Source: Pseudomonas amygdali (GTDB lineage Bacteria; Pseudomonadota; Gammaproteobacteria; Pseudomonadales; Pseudomonadaceae). Taken from it: 64,000 nt of DNA. The stretch lies in NCBI RefSeq assembly GCF_002699855.1, contig NZ_LKBW01000310.1, positions 19,119 through 83,118 on the forward strand. Direction: 5' to 3'. The notes beneath the pieces are model-generated. The model had not been told where the DNA came from and searched no databases. It saw only the letters and a program-made list of their open reading frames with translations. This document shows, piece after piece, positions 1-8,516 of this stretch. Position numbers and translations under genes: made by a program. The number at the start of each line of letters is the position of its first letter. Position 1 is the stretch's first letter.

Positions 1-1195
1 CCGGGCGGGTCTTGAGCAGCGCTTCAAGGCTTTTTTCGGCTTCGGCGGTGCGGTTCTGCTTGAGCAGCACGTCAATACGCACATCATTGAGCGGGTAGCT
101 GCCAGGGTACAGCGTCAGCATGCGATCGACCCGTTGCTGGGCATCGGCCAAGCGGTTATTGGTGATGTCCAGGTCGATCTGCGTCAGATTATAGGTGATG
201 TCGTTTGGCGCTTTTTCGATTAATGGCTTGAGGGTTTCTCTGGCTTCGTTCAGTTGCCCACCCTTGATCTGTGCGATGGCCAGACCATAGCGAGCTGGAT
301 CGGATTTCGGGTTTTCAACCAGTTGCGCACGAAAGCGCTTGGCGGCGATACCAGGTGTTTCTTCGTATATCAACGCAACGCGGGCGCGCATCAGTTGATA
401 CAGCAGGCTGTCTTCCTTGCCGCCAGGCTTGGCCTGCTCGGCGCGGTTGCGTGTGTCAGCGATCCGCGATTCGCTCACCGGGTGAGTCAGTAGAAACTCC
501 GGTGGCCTTGCATCAAACCGATACTGACGCATTAAACGCTCGAACATGGTGGGCATGTTGCGCGGGTCATAACCGGCCTTCTCCAGATTGAGAATGCCGA
601 TACGGTCGGCCTCCTGCTCGTTCTGGCGCGAAAAGCGACGTTGCTCCTGGATTGCAGCCGCCTGTGAGCCGGCGATGGTTGCGATACCGGCATCACCGGC
701 ACCTGCGGCAGCCATGACAATACCCGCCAGCATCGCGGCCATTACCGGCACCTGCATACGCTGCTGGGCCTCCATGCTTCTGGCGAAGTGGCGTTGCGAC
801 AAGTGAGCCAGCTCGTGGGCCAGTACCGACGCGTATTCGCCCTCGGTCTGGGCGTTGAGGAACAGGCCGCCGTTGACACCGATGATCCCGCCGGGTGCGG
901 CAAAGGCGTTGAGTTGCGGGCTGTTGATCAGGATGAATTCAAGACGCCGGTCCTGAACCTGGCTGGTCTCGGCCAGGCGGTACACCGAGGTCTCGACGTA
1001 GTCCTTGAGTTGCGGGTCTGACAGCTGCGCCACCTGGCCGCGCAGCAACCCCAGCCACGCACGGCCCAGACGGTGCTCCTGTTCGGGAGAGACAATCGAG
1101 GAGCTGGCGTCGCCAAGTGAAGGCAGGTCATCAGCCATGCCATGCGTAGCGAACAGGCAAGCGAGGGTGAGCAGTGTAGGACGCAAAAAATTCAT
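1..1195 (-). CDS. bepA: M48-family periplasmic metalloprotease with TPR tail, BepA-like (C-terminus beyond window)
   Basis: The reading frame is open from an ATG at 1195 to the left edge, so only the last part is missing. The N-terminus (MNFLRPTLLTLACLFATHGMA) is a signal peptide. The zinc-protease motif HELAH is encoded at 803-817 and a downstream EADR segment supplies the usual third ligand. The part near the window edge reads as TPR-like helices. BepA (YfgC) in E. coli is a periplasmic chaperone/protease that acts on stalled outer-membrane proteins such as LptD at the BAM complex. The next genes match the P. aeruginosa PA1005-PA1013 order, which supports orthology with PA1005. It is transcribed divergently from the TusA-like gene. 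Function is inferred from family and synteny. Confidence 0.88.
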   Translation of the reverse strand, partial: MNFLRPTLLTLACLFATHGMADDLPSLGDASSSIVSPEQEHRLGRAWLGLLRGQVAQLSDPQLKDYVETSVYRLAETSQVQDRRLEFILINSPQLNAFAAPGGIIGVNGGLFLNAQTEGEYASVLAHELAHLSQRHFARSMEAQQRMQVPVMAAMLAGIVMAAAGAGDAGIATIAGSQAAAIQEQRRFSRQNEQEADRIGILNLEKAGYDPRNMPTMFERLMRQYRFDARPPEFLLTHPVSESRIADTRNRAEQAKPGGKEDSLLYQLMRARVALIYEETPGIAAKRFRAQLVENPKSDPARYGLAIAQIKGGQLNEARETLKPLIEKAPNDITYNLTQIDLDITNNRLADAQQRVDRMLTLYPGSYPLNDVRIDVLLKQNRTAEAEKSLEALLKTRP

Positions 1196-1335
1196 GCACG
1201 AAGCTCTGGTCAGAAGAACCTGTACTGTAGCTGGCTCAATGGCGTGCTGACCAGAGTGAGGTATTCTTGCCGCCTTATCCGCCATGCCTTTTCGGACATG
1301 GTTTGTAATTCGATGTGTCCGCCTGGAGAGAAACG

Positions 1336-1587
1336 ATGTCTGACGCTGTAGTGCGCCCCGAGGTGTGCGACGCCGAACTGGATGCAAGTGGCCTCAACTG
1401 TCCGCTGCCTCTGCTGAAAGCCAAGATGGAACTCAATCGTCTGGCCAGCGGCGCGGTGCTGAAGGTGATCGCGACTGACGCCGGGTCACAGCGGGATTTT
1501 CGAACCTTTGCCAGACTTTCCGGGCATGAGTTGCTGCATGAAGAGGTCGACGCTGGCACTTATCTTTACTGGCTACGCAAGGCTTGA
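1336..1587 (+). CDS. TusA/SirA-family sulfur-carrier protein
   Basis: An 83-residue protein with the family signature around Cys22 (NCPLPLLK, a CPxP motif), where the persulfide is carried. The start at 1336 has a GGAGAG Shine-Dalgarno six bases upstream; an in-frame upstream TTG is less likely. Its position between the BepA-like gene and the PerM-like transporter matches PA1006 of P. aeruginosa. That TusA-like protein has been reported to affect molybdenum homeostasis and nitrate respiration rather than classical tRNA thiolation. The sequence shows the fold and active Cys. The pathway here is inference. Confidence 0.9.
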   Translation: MSDAVVRPEVCDAELDASGLNCPLPLLKAKMELNRLASGAVLKVIATDAGSQRDFRTFARLSGHELLHEEVDAGTYLYWLRKA

Positions 1588-1621
1588 ACCGCCACCGCCG
1601 TTTTTTTGAAAAGGATGTTTG

Positions 1622-2692
1622 ATGTTCAATGTGCTTCGCAATTGGGTGCAACGCTACTTCTCCGATGAGGAGGCGGTGGTACTGGCGGTCTTGCTGTTTC
1701 TGGCGTTTACCCTTGTCCTGACCCTGGGCGGAATGCTCGCGCCGGTCATTGCGGGGTTGGTGCTGGCCTTCCTGATGCACGGGTTGGTCAGTGTTCTGGA
1801 GCGCCTGCGCCTGCCTGAAATGGCCGCAGTCGGCTTGGTCTTCACGCTGTTCATCGGTGTGCTGCTGCTGTTCCTGCTGGTGCTGGTACCACTGCTCTGG
1901 CACCAGTTGATCACGCTGTTCAACGAAGCACCGGGCATGCTTGCCAAGTGGCAGTCTGTACTGCTGTTGCTGCCCGAACGTTACCCGCATCTGGTTTCCG
2001 ACGAGCAAGTGTTGCTGGCGATCGAAGTCGCCCGTGGTGAAGTGGGCAAGATCGGTCAGTTGGCGCTGACCTTCTCGATCTCCAGCCTGCCATTGCTGGT
2101 CAACCTGATGATCTACCTGGTGCTGGTGCCGATTCTGGTGTTCTTCTTTCTGAAGGATCGGCACATGATCGGCCGCTGGGCGCGCGGCTATCTGCCTCGC
2201 GAGCGTGCGTTGATCAACCGGGTGGCGGATGAGATGAAGCGTCAGATTGCCAATTATATTCGCGGCAAGGTCATCGAGATTTTCATCTGTGGTGGCGTGA
2301 CCTACATCGCGTTCGCCGCGCTCGGGCTCAACTACGCAGCGCTGCTGGCGATGCTGGTCGGCATATCTGTGGTCGTGCCTTACGTTGGCGCGGTGGTGGT
2401 CACAGTGCCGGTGGCGTTGATCGGATTGTTCCAGTGGGGCTGGGGTGATCAGTTCATCTACCTGATGATTGCCCACGGCATCATTCAGGCGCTGGATGGC
2501 AATGTTCTGGTGCCGTTGCTGTTTTCCGAGGCCGTCAACCTGCACCCGGTTGCAATCATTTGCGCCGTGCTGCTGTTTGGCGGGCTGTGGGGATTCTGGG
2601 GGATCTTCTTTGCGATTCCGCTGGCCACGTTGTTCAAGGCCGTCCTCGATGCCTGGCCGCGTAATGAACCCACTGTGGCACCACTGCTTTAA
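1622..2692 (+). CDS. AI-2E/PerM-family membrane transporter
   Basis: A 356-residue integral membrane protein with hydrophobic segments near residues 20-60, 70-95, 150-185 and several between 220 and 345, the arrangement of the AI-2E exporter-like (UPF0118/PerM) family. The start ATG at 1622 has AAAAGGA in front of it; a TTG directly before it in frame is not needed. It follows the TusA-like gene by 34 bases and is probably co-transcribed with it. Substrate is unknown; family members include a quorum-signal exporter and Na+/H+ antiporters, so the name should not be taken as function. Confidence 0.85.
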   Translation: MFNVLRNWVQRYFSDEEAVVLAVLLFLAFTLVLTLGGMLAPVIAGLVLAFLMHGLVSVLERLRLPEMAAVGLVFTLFIGVLLLFLLVLVPLLWHQLITLFNEAPGMLAKWQSVLLLLPERYPHLVSDEQVLLAIEVARGEVGKIGQLALTFSISSLPLLVNLMIYLVLVPILVFFFLKDRHMIGRWARGYLPRERALINRVADEMKRQIANYIRGKVIEIFICGGVTYIAFAALGLNYAALLAMLVGISVVVPYVGAVVVTVPVALIGLFQWGWGDQFIYLMIAHGIIQALDGNVLVPLLFSEAVNLHPVAIICAVLLFGGLWGFWGIFFAIPLATLFKAVLDAWPRNEPTVAPLL

Positions 2693-2707
2693 GCAGCAAG
2701 TCTGGAT

Positions 2708-2734
2708 CGTTGCGGCACCTTGCGTGCCGCAACG
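2708..2734. terminator. Bidirectional terminator-like hairpin
   Basis: A perfect 11-bp stem (CGTTGCGGCAC at 2708-2718 with its complement at 2724-2734) and a 5-base loop lies between the convergent PerM-like and bcp genes. There is no long T run, so termination efficiency is uncertain. Confidence 0.6.
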
Positions 2735-2746
2735 CTTATCGGAATA

Positions 2747-3220
2747 TCAGCCTTTGTTCAGGGCCTCGGCCTGCGCCAGTACTTCAGCCACATGGCCCGG
2801 CACTTTAACGCCGCGCCATTCCTGGCGCAGTACGCCTTCCTTGTCGATCAGGAAGGTGCTGCGGTCAACGCCCAGGTATTCCTTGCCATACAGCTTCTTG
2901 AGCTTGATGACGTCGAACAGCTGGCAGACGGCTTCGTCCTTGTCCGAAATCAGCTCGAACGGGAAAGACTGCTTGGCCTTGAAGTTTTCATGGGTTTTCA
3001 GGCTGTCTCGTGAAACACCGAGCACAACCGTATTGGCCGCCTGAAACTGCGCGATATGGTCACGAAAGTCCTGACCCTGCGTGGTGCAGCCGGGCGTGTT
3101 GTCTTTCGGGTAAAAATAAATCACGACCTGCTGACCCTTGAGCGCGGACAGCTCTACGGTCTGTCCGCTGGTCGCGGGTGCCTGAAAGTCGGGAACCGGT
3201 TGATCTACTGTGACGGTCAT
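2747..3220 (-). CDS. bcp: Thioredoxin-dependent peroxiredoxin Bcp/PrxQ (1-Cys type)
   Basis: A 157-residue AhpC/TSA-fold protein that reduces H2O2 and organic hydroperoxides in the cytoplasm. The peroxidatic cysteine is Cys45 in the PGCT motif. E. coli Bcp has its resolving cysteine five residues later (Cys50); here that residue is Gln50, so resolution must use another thiol or thioredoxin directly. One other Cys lies in AVCQLFDV. It is convergent with the PerM-like gene and lies nine bases downstream of the gcvR-like gene on the same strand, so the two are probably co-transcribed. Confidence 0.93.
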   Translation of the reverse strand: MTVTVDQPVPDFQAPATSGQTVELSALKGQQVVIYFYPKDNTPGCTTQGQDFRDHIAQFQAANTVVLGVSRDSLKTHENFKAKQSFPFELISDKDEAVCQLFDVIKLKKLYGKEYLGVDRSTFLIDKEGVLRQEWRGVKVPGHVAEVLAQAEALNKG

Positions 3221-3229
3221 GGGAACTCC

Positions 3230-3793
3230 TTACATTGGGGCTTGTGGGCGCCAGGGTTCGATCAGTGCGTCGAGATTCAGCGCGTCGGCAAAATCGAGGA
3301 ATTGATCGCGCAGCCAGCTGATCTGGGTCCCGGCAGGCAGTGTCACCGTGAATGTGGCATTAAGCATGGTGCCACCGGTCTGCGGAGCCTGATATGTGTC
3401 ACAGATCAGATTTTCCAGCTCGACGTTGTGGTCAATGAAGAACTGGCACAGCTCATTGATGATGTCCGGGCGGTACGCCGAGCTGACGTAAGCCACGTAG
3501 GGCAGGGCTTCCGGGCGGTTCTCCAGGGTAGCGCTGCGTACCACGCTGGTGGTGAACGCATGCTTCTTGGAGAGGCTCGACAGGCTGGTTTCGAGGCGCG
3601 CCAGAGCGTCCCAACTGCCTGACACCTGAAGAATCAGCGCACTGCACTCACCGTGGCGAGTAAGGCGCGAGGTGACTACCGAGCAGCGGTTTTCATGGCT
3701 GGCACGGCACAGGACGTTGGTCAGCTCCATGGGGTTTGCGCCAAGGGCACTGATGACAAGGAATTGTTCGCGAACTGTGGGGGTGGACGACAT
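3230..3793 (-). CDS. ACT-domain regulator, glycine cleavage system repressor (GcvR) family
   Basis: A 187-residue protein with two ACT-like regions (about residues 8-85 and 95-175), a GcvR-family layout without a DNA-binding domain. In E. coli GcvR binds GcvA and glycine and so tunes the glycine cleavage operon. It sits just upstream of bcp, as in P. aeruginosa, and is divergent from dapA. No gcv gene is nearby, so the regulated target cannot be read from context. Confidence 0.8.
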   Translation of the reverse strand: MSSTPTVREQFLVISALGANPMELTNVLCRASHENRCSVVTSRLTRHGECSALILQVSGSWDALARLETSLSSLSKKHAFTTSVVRSATLENRPEALPYVAYVSSAYRPDIINELCQFFIDHNVELENLICDTYQAPQTGGTMLNATFTVTLPAGTQISWLRDQFLDFADALNLDALIEPWRPQAPM

Positions 3794-4117
3794 GCAGCAT
3801 TCCTAGACGATGAGCGGTCGTTACTTTTTCGGACTTGCGGGGCTGTTTCGACAATCGATGGCGCGAGATACCTTCCCGGGTCCCGGAGCGCCTGCCTTGC
3901 ATGGAAGTACCATGACGGGCTGGAGTGCACTGGGGCAGGGCTTCTGGCGACAAATTCGACCGATTGAGCGAGGTGCGCAGGTGACCAGTACCGATCAAAG
4001 GACGAAGGGTAGCGAAAACCATCGCTCAGGGGAATGCTCAGAGCGCGGTACTTCGCTTGTACAAGGCTGATAGCGCCAGTACCATTACGGCTCTCTTTTT
4101 CCGGCAGGAGCGGTTGC
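3794..4117. promoter_or_regulatory. Divergent intergenic region, gcvR-like / dapA
   Basis: A 324-base spacer between divergently transcribed genes must hold both promoters. No convincing sigma70 pair, operator palindrome or RNA structure stands out. The frame upstream of dapA is open from 4034, but the family N-terminus and the Shine-Dalgarno place the start at 4118, so the spacer is treated as non-coding. Confidence 0.5.
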
Positions 4118-4996
4118 ATGATTGCGGGCAGTATGGTGGCAATGGTCACACCAATGGATGCACAAGGTCGTCTGGACTGGGACAGCCTGAGCAAACTGGT
4201 TGACTTCCACTTGCAAGAGGGCACCAACGCCATTGTTGCCGTCGGCACCACCGGTGAATCGGCGACGCTGGATGTGAGCGAACACATCGAGGTGATCCGC
4301 CGTGTGGTTGCCCAGGTTGCAGGACGTATTCCGGTCATCGCCGGTACAGGCGCCAATTCGACGCGCGAAGCCGTCGAGCTGACCACCAACGCCAAGACCG
4401 CTGGCGCCGATGCGTGCCTGCTGGTAACGCCTTATTACAACAAGCCGACGCAAGAAGGCCTGTTTCAGCATTTCAGCCACATCGCTAACGCCGTAGACAT
4501 CCCGCAGATCCTCTACAACGTGCCGGGCCGTACGGCTTGCGACATGCTGCCAGAGACTGTTGCGCGTCTGTCTGCGGTAAAAAACATCATCGGCATCAAG
4601 GAAGCCACCGGCAACCTGCAGCGCGCCAAGGACATTCTGGCCAGCGTCAGCAGTGATTTTCTGGTGTACTCCGGTGACGACGCTACGGCAGTCGAATTGA
4701 TGCTGCTGGGCGGCAAGGGCAATATTTCCGTCACTGCCAACGTTGCACCGCGCCTCATGAGCGATCTGTGCGCAGCGGCCATGCGTGGCGATGCCGAGAC
4801 GGCGCGGGCGATTCACGAAAAGCTCATGCCGCTCAACAACACCCTGTTTATCGAATCCAACCCTATCCCCGTGAAGTGGGCCTTGCATGAAATGGGTAAG
4901 ATGCCAGCCGGTATCCGTCTGCCGCTTACCTGGCTCAGCGAAGCCTGTCACGAACCGCTGCGTCAGGCCCTGCGCCAGTCCGGCGTCCTGGTTTAA
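4118..4996 (+). CDS. dapA: 4-hydroxy-tetrahydrodipicolinate synthase
   Basis: Condenses pyruvate with aspartate semialdehyde, the first committed step to lysine and meso-diaminopimelate. The protein has 292 residues, the normal family length. Visible active-site residues are the Schiff-base lysine Lys161 (IKEATGN), Tyr133 (LYNVPGR) and the GTTGE loop at 43-47. The start at 4118 is chosen because the N-terminus (MIAGSMVAMVTPM) is canonical and GCAGGAG lies eight bases upstream. It leads into bamC 18 bases later, the usual Pseudomonas dapA-bamC-MBL-purC order. Confidence 0.97.
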   Translation: MIAGSMVAMVTPMDAQGRLDWDSLSKLVDFHLQEGTNAIVAVGTTGESATLDVSEHIEVIRRVVAQVAGRIPVIAGTGANSTREAVELTTNAKTAGADACLLVTPYYNKPTQEGLFQHFSHIANAVDIPQILYNVPGRTACDMLPETVARLSAVKNIIGIKEATGNLQRAKDILASVSSDFLVYSGDDATAVELMLLGGKGNISVTANVAPRLMSDLCAAAMRGDAETARAIHEKLMPLNNTLFIESNPIPVKWALHEMGKMPAGIRLPLTWLSEACHEPLRQALRQSGVLV

Positions 4997-5014
4997 TTGA
5001 GGAAGTATCACGCA

Positions 5015-6133
5015 ATGAAGCGATTGGCCGGACTTTCCGCACTTGCTCTTATTATCTCCAGCACCAGCGGTTGCGGTTGGCTCTGGGGCGAAGATGGTTA
5101 CTTCCGTGATCGCGGTAGCGATTACCTCCAGGCTACCCAGACCCCACCCATGCAGGTGCCTGCCGATGTGTCCGGCGTCAAGCGCCTCGACCCGTTGCTG
5201 CCGATCCCGCGCAATGTGGCTGACAGCACCCAGAAAGAAGGCGAATACACGGTTCCTCGTCCTCTGCCACTGGGCACGACTTCCGAGTCGAGCGATTTCA
5301 GCCTGCAGAAAAGCGGCGATGCGCGCTGGATTCTGGCTCAGCGTCAGCCAGCCGAAGTCTGGCCGGTGGCTCATCAATACTTTGAAGACAATGGTTTCCG
5401 TATCGCTGAAGAGCGCCCGCAGACTGGCGAATTCAGCTCCTCGTGGCAGCGTCTTGATGAACTGTCCGCTTCGGTTGCCAAGCGCCTGAGCGCCGCTGGC
5501 GTTTCAGCCGACGCTGAAACCCGCGTGCGGGTTCGTATCGAGCCGGGCGTGCAGCGCAATACCAGTGAAGTCTATGTGGTGAGCGTCGAGCGTCCTGCCG
5601 GCAGCACTGCCGATGTGGCCTTCCCGACCCGTACCACCAACCTGGGGCTTGATGCCGCACTGACCGACGATCTGCTGGCCAGCATGGGTCGCAACGCCGA
5701 GAAGGGCGGTTCTATTTCCCTGTTGGCGGCACGTGACTACTACACCCCGAGCCGTGTTGCCTTGAGCGAAGACGGTAGCGGCAACCCGGTATTGAACCTC
5801 GGTGCCGATCTCGACCGTGCGTGGTCGAGTGTCGGCCGCGCGCTGGATCAGGGTGACTGGCGCGTCGAGGACATCAACCGCAGCCTGGGTCTGTACTACA
5901 TCAACCTGGCCGAAAAGGCCAAAATGCCTGAAAACGAGCCTGGTTTCTTCGGTCGCCTGTTTGGCAGCAAGTCGAGCAAGGAAGAGATCGATGCCCGTGC
6001 CGAGCGTTATCAGGTTCGCCTGAGCAAGGTGGGTGACAACGTTCAAGTGACCGTCGAGAAGAACATCAACACCGTTGCGCCTGCGGATATCGCGCGTCGG
6101 GTGTTGAGCGTTATTCAAGACAACCTGGGTTAA
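5015..6133 (+). CDS. bamC: Outer-membrane assembly lipoprotein BamC
   Basis: A 372-residue lipoprotein: signal peptide MKRLAGLSALALIISSTSG followed by the lipidated Cys (about residue 20), then the unstructured BamC segment and two helix-grip domains (about 90-210 and 255-370). BamC is an accessory subunit of the BAM complex that inserts beta-barrels. The start at 5015 gives a proper lipoprotein signal; the in-frame TTG at 4997 does not improve it. It is downstream of dapA and its stop touches the start of the MBL gene, so the three form one transcription unit. A BAM-related protease (BepA-like) opens the same window. Confidence 0.93.
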   Translation: MKRLAGLSALALIISSTSGCGWLWGEDGYFRDRGSDYLQATQTPPMQVPADVSGVKRLDPLLPIPRNVADSTQKEGEYTVPRPLPLGTTSESSDFSLQKSGDARWILAQRQPAEVWPVAHQYFEDNGFRIAEERPQTGEFSSSWQRLDELSASVAKRLSAAGVSADAETRVRVRIEPGVQRNTSEVYVVSVERPAGSTADVAFPTRTTNLGLDAALTDDLLASMGRNAEKGGSISLLAARDYYTPSRVALSEDGSGNPVLNLGADLDRAWSSVGRALDQGDWRVEDINRSLGLYYINLAEKAKMPENEPGFFGRLFGSKSSKEEIDARAERYQVRLSKVGDNVQVTVEKNINTVAPADIARRVLSVIQDNLG

Positions 6134-6892
6134 GTGCGTTTCGCGGTTCTCGGCAGCGGCAGTCGTGGCAACGGCACGCTGGTCGCAAGCAACGATACAT
6201 ACGTACTGGTCGATTGCGGTTTCTCCCTGCGGGAAACCGAGCGGCGCCTGGCGCGTCTGGGCGTCGCTGCAAACCAGTTGAGTGCGATTCTGGTAACCCA
6301 CGAGCATGCCGATCATGTGCATGGCGTGGGTTTGCTGTCGCGGCGCTACAATGTACCGGTCTACCTCAGCAGCGGTACCTTGCGCGGTATGCGAAAACCG
6401 GTTGAAGTTGCCGGTTTGCTGGCGGGCGGGGAGAGCTTGCAGGTGGGCGCATTGGGCATCGATGTAGTGTCTGTCGCTCATGATGCGCTTGAACCGACGC
6501 AGTTTGTCTTCAATGACGGCAAGCGCCGCTTCGGTCTGCTGACCGACCTGGGCTCTTACTGCTCCAACGTATTGCAGCGTTATCAAGGCCTGGATGCCTT
6601 GATGATCGAGGCCAATCACTGTCGCGACATGCTTGCCCGAGGCCAGTATCCGGTCTTTCTCAAGCAGCGCGTTGGCTGTGAAACAGGTCATTTGAACAAT
6701 CATCAGGCCGCCAGCCTGGTGAGCGAGCTGGGATGGCAGGACCTTCAGCACCTGGTGCTGGCGCATCTGAGCAGCAAGAACAACCTGCCGCATCTGGCCC
6801 GGCAATGTTTTGTCGACACCCTTGGGTGCGACCCGGACTGGCTGCAACTGGCCGATCAAGATTCAGGGCTCGACTGGCGACATATCGCCTAG
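6134..6892 (+). CDS. MBL-fold metallo-hydrolase, YycJ/WalJ-like
   Basis: A 252-residue metallo-beta-lactamase-fold protein with the zinc motif THEHADHVHG (about residues 55-64), a second aspartate in LLTDLGS and a histidine in EANHCRD. The N-terminus (MRFAVLGSGSRGN) is typical of the YycJ/WalJ subgroup, some of which are 5'-3' exonucleases. The start is a GTG immediately after the bamC stop codon, implying translational coupling. The substrate is not known. Confidence 0.85.
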   Translation: MRFAVLGSGSRGNGTLVASNDTYVLVDCGFSLRETERRLARLGVAANQLSAILVTHEHADHVHGVGLLSRRYNVPVYLSSGTLRGMRKPVEVAGLLAGGESLQVGALGIDVVSVAHDALEPTQFVFNDGKRRFGLLTDLGSYCSNVLQRYQGLDALMIEANHCRDMLARGQYPVFLKQRVGCETGHLNNHQAASLVSELGWQDLQHLVLAHLSSKNNLPHLARQCFVDTLGCDPDWLQLADQDSGLDWRHIA

Positions 6893-6920
6893 CCCAACTA
6901 CTTAGCAAGCGGAGCCCATC

Positions 6921-7631
6921 ATGGAAAAACGTGAAGAACTCTACCGCGGCAAAGCCAAATCGGTTTACAAGACCGACGACGCTGACCGCTTGATCCTGCT
7001 GTTCCGTAACGACACTTCGGCGTTCGACGGCAAGCGCATCGAACAACTGGACCGTAAAGGCATGGTGAACAACAAGTTCAACGCCTTCATCATGCAAAAG
7101 CTTGAAGAAGCGGGCGTTCCGACCCAATTCGACAAGCTGCTGGGCGACAATGAGTGCCTGGTCAAGAAGCTCGACATGATCCCGGTCGAATGCGTCGTGC
7201 GTAACTACGCTGCCGGCAGCCTGGTCAAACGTCTGGGCATCGAAGAGGGTACCAGGCTCAATCCTTACACCTTCGAACTGTTCCTCAAGGACGACGCCAA
7301 GGGCGACCCGTTCATCAACGAATCCCACGTTGTGGCATTCGGCTGGGGCACTGCCGAGCAACTGGTTCGCATGAAAGAGTTGTCGATCAAGGTCAATGAA
7401 GTCCTGACCAAACTGTTCGACGACGCTGGCCTGCTGCTGGTCGACTTCAAACTCGAATTCGGCGTATTCCACGGTGAAATCGTCCTCGGCGACGAATTCA
7501 GCCCGGACGGCTGCCGCCTCTGGGACAAGGACACTCGCAAGAAAATGGACAAGGACCGCTTCCGCCAGGGTCTGGGCGATGTCATCGAAGCTTACGAAGA
7601 AGTCGCAAACCGTCTGGGCGTGCCGCTGTAA
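6921..7631 (+). CDS. purC: SAICAR synthetase (phosphoribosylaminoimidazole-succinocarboxamide synthase)
   Basis: The ATP-dependent step of de novo purine synthesis that joins aspartate to CAIR. At 236 residues it is full length, starts with the classic YRGKAKSVYKTDD segment and contains VVRNYAAGSLVKR and DFKLEFG motifs of the family. A GGAG Shine-Dalgarno precedes the ATG. It closes the dapA-bamC-MBL-purC cluster. Confidence 0.97.
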   Translation: MEKREELYRGKAKSVYKTDDADRLILLFRNDTSAFDGKRIEQLDRKGMVNNKFNAFIMQKLEEAGVPTQFDKLLGDNECLVKKLDMIPVECVVRNYAAGSLVKRLGIEEGTRLNPYTFELFLKDDAKGDPFINESHVVAFGWGTAEQLVRMKELSIKVNEVLTKLFDDAGLLLVDFKLEFGVFHGEIVLGDEFSPDGCRLWDKDTRKKMDKDRFRQGLGDVIEAYEEVANRLGVPL

Positions 7632-7670
7632 GCGGAAAAAACACGCAAGCGCTTGATATCACGAAAAAAA

Positions 7671-7695
7671 ACAGCAGAAGGGCTTCGCCTTCTGC
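7671..7695. terminator. Hairpin after purC, adjoining the tRNA-Ser promoter
   Basis: An 8-bp stem GCAGAAGG / CCTTCTGC with loop GCTTCG, preceded by A7 on the plus strand. The A run would be a T run on the minus strand; on the plus strand no T run follows. It could act as a weak purC terminator or simply be a structured spacer. Confidence 0.4.
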
Positions 7696-7712
7696 GTTGA
7701 TGCTGTTATGAT
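7684..7712 (+). promoter_or_regulatory. Probable sigma70 promoter of tRNA-Ser
   Basis: A -10 element TATGAT (7707-7712) lies 17 bases after a weak -35 match TTCGCC (7684-7689). It is followed by a GC-rich discriminator (GCGCGCC), typical of stringently controlled stable-RNA promoters. The mature tRNA starts 11 bases downstream. Confidence 0.55.
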
Positions 7713-7722
7713 GCGCGCCGTT

Positions 7723-7812
7723 GGAGAGATGCCAGAGTGGCCGAATGGGACGGATTCGAAATCCGTTGTACCTTCACCGGTACCTAGGGTTCGAATCCCT
7801 ATCTCTCCGCCA
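7723..7812 (+). tRNA. tRNA-Ser (anticodon CGA)
   Basis: The acceptor stem GGAGAGA (7723-7729) pairs with 7802-7808, discriminator G and encoded CCA follow. The anticodon loop TTCGAAA carries CGA at 7757-7759. A long variable arm and TTCGAAT T-loop fit a class II serine tRNA of 90 nt. Confidence 0.96.
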
Positions 7813-7823
7813 TTATTTGAAAA

Positions 7824-7855
7824 GCCCCGTGAATATTTGATTCACGGGGTTTTTT
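7824..7855 (+). terminator. Rho-independent terminator of tRNA-Ser
   Basis: CCCCGTGAAT pairs with ATTCACGGGG around a short loop and is followed by TTTTTTGTTTT. A textbook intrinsic terminator. Confidence 0.9.
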
Positions 7856-7946
7856 GTTTTCAGGCTGTACTACCTCCCTCGTTCCCAGATTTTTCCCTTC
7901 CCCGACTCCGTTTTTTCCGCAGTCGAAGATAGCTGGCCGGTCAGAA

Positions 7947-8258
7947 CTAGCTGAATTGATCCGGGATTTTTGAAGTGTTCAGGCGCTCGTTCCGTTCATG
8001 CAGCACGCGGACGATGAACACGACCTGGCTGCGAACCACATAGCTCACTAAGAAGGGGTAGCGAGTAAGTACCAGCTCGCGTACGTCCGGGGCTTGGGAA
8101 GGGCGTCCCATACCTGTAAACGTTGCGAGCTGCTCAATGGATTCCAGAATGTTGCTGACGACTTCGTCAGCTCTCTGATGGCCCATCAGTCCCGCATAAT
8201 GCTCATGAATCGCTTCCAGATCGCTATCGGCTTTTTCACTTAACTCGATTTGCGGCAC
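7947..8258 (-). CDS. ParE/RelE-superfamily toxin
   Basis: A 103-residue protein with the ParE-type fold signature: an N-terminal helix pair (ADSDLEAIHEHYAGLMGHQRADEVV), then strands including RELVLTRYPFLVSYVV and a C-terminal VFIVRVLHERN. Family members poison DNA gyrase or act as RNases. It starts with GTG and overlaps the end of the antitoxin gene by 23 bases, the usual coupling of such modules. Directly downstream of tRNA-Ser, an integration-prone site. The target cannot be told from sequence alone. Confidence 0.85.
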   Translation of the reverse strand: MPQIELSEKADSDLEAIHEHYAGLMGHQRADEVVSNILESIEQLATFTGMGRPSQAPDVRELVLTRYPFLVSYVVRSQVVFIVRVLHERNERLNTSKIPDQFS

Positions 8259-8484
8259 GTGCTACCCACTTGGCTTTAACCGTTTCCAGATTGATCGTCT
8301 TTCCTGCATCAATGTCGGCTAAGCCTTCGTCAATGGCTTTCAGGTGCCAGGCTTCTGCTTCGACATAGCGAGACAAAGCACGTTTCAGGTGGTACTGACG
8401 ATCACGGTCCGTGGCAAGCGCTAGCTGGTCGAGCATTTCGACCAAGCCTTCTTCGACACGGAATGACAAAACAGGCGATGCCAT
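8236..8484 (-). CDS. Ribbon-helix-helix antitoxin (ParD/CopG type)
   Basis: An 82-residue protein whose N-terminus (MASPVLSFRVEEGLVEMLDQLA) is a ribbon-helix-helix DNA-binding motif; the C-terminal half would wrap the toxin. The start at 8484 is set by a GTGGAGG Shine-Dalgarno six bases upstream; a GTG 12 bases further up would swallow that site. It precedes and overlaps the ParE-like toxin gene. Antitoxin dimers normally repress their own promoter, which would lie at 8500-8545. Confidence 0.85.
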   Translation of the reverse strand: MASPVLSFRVEEGLVEMLDQLALATDRDRQYHLKRALSRYVEAEAWHLKAIDEGLADIDAGKTINLETVKAKWVARAANRVK

Positions 8485-8516
8485 ATTGGCCTCCACGGGT
8501 GGTGATTGTAAACAGT

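Noticed and set aside
1433..2545. A 370-codon open frame antisense to the PerM-like transporter
   Set aside because: The product is a low-complexity Gln/His/Arg-rich translation of hydrophobic codons on the opposite strand; the transporter is the real gene.
4034..4117. Longer dapA start
   Set aside because: The extension has no similarity to DapA N-termini, and a good Shine-Dalgarno precedes 4118.
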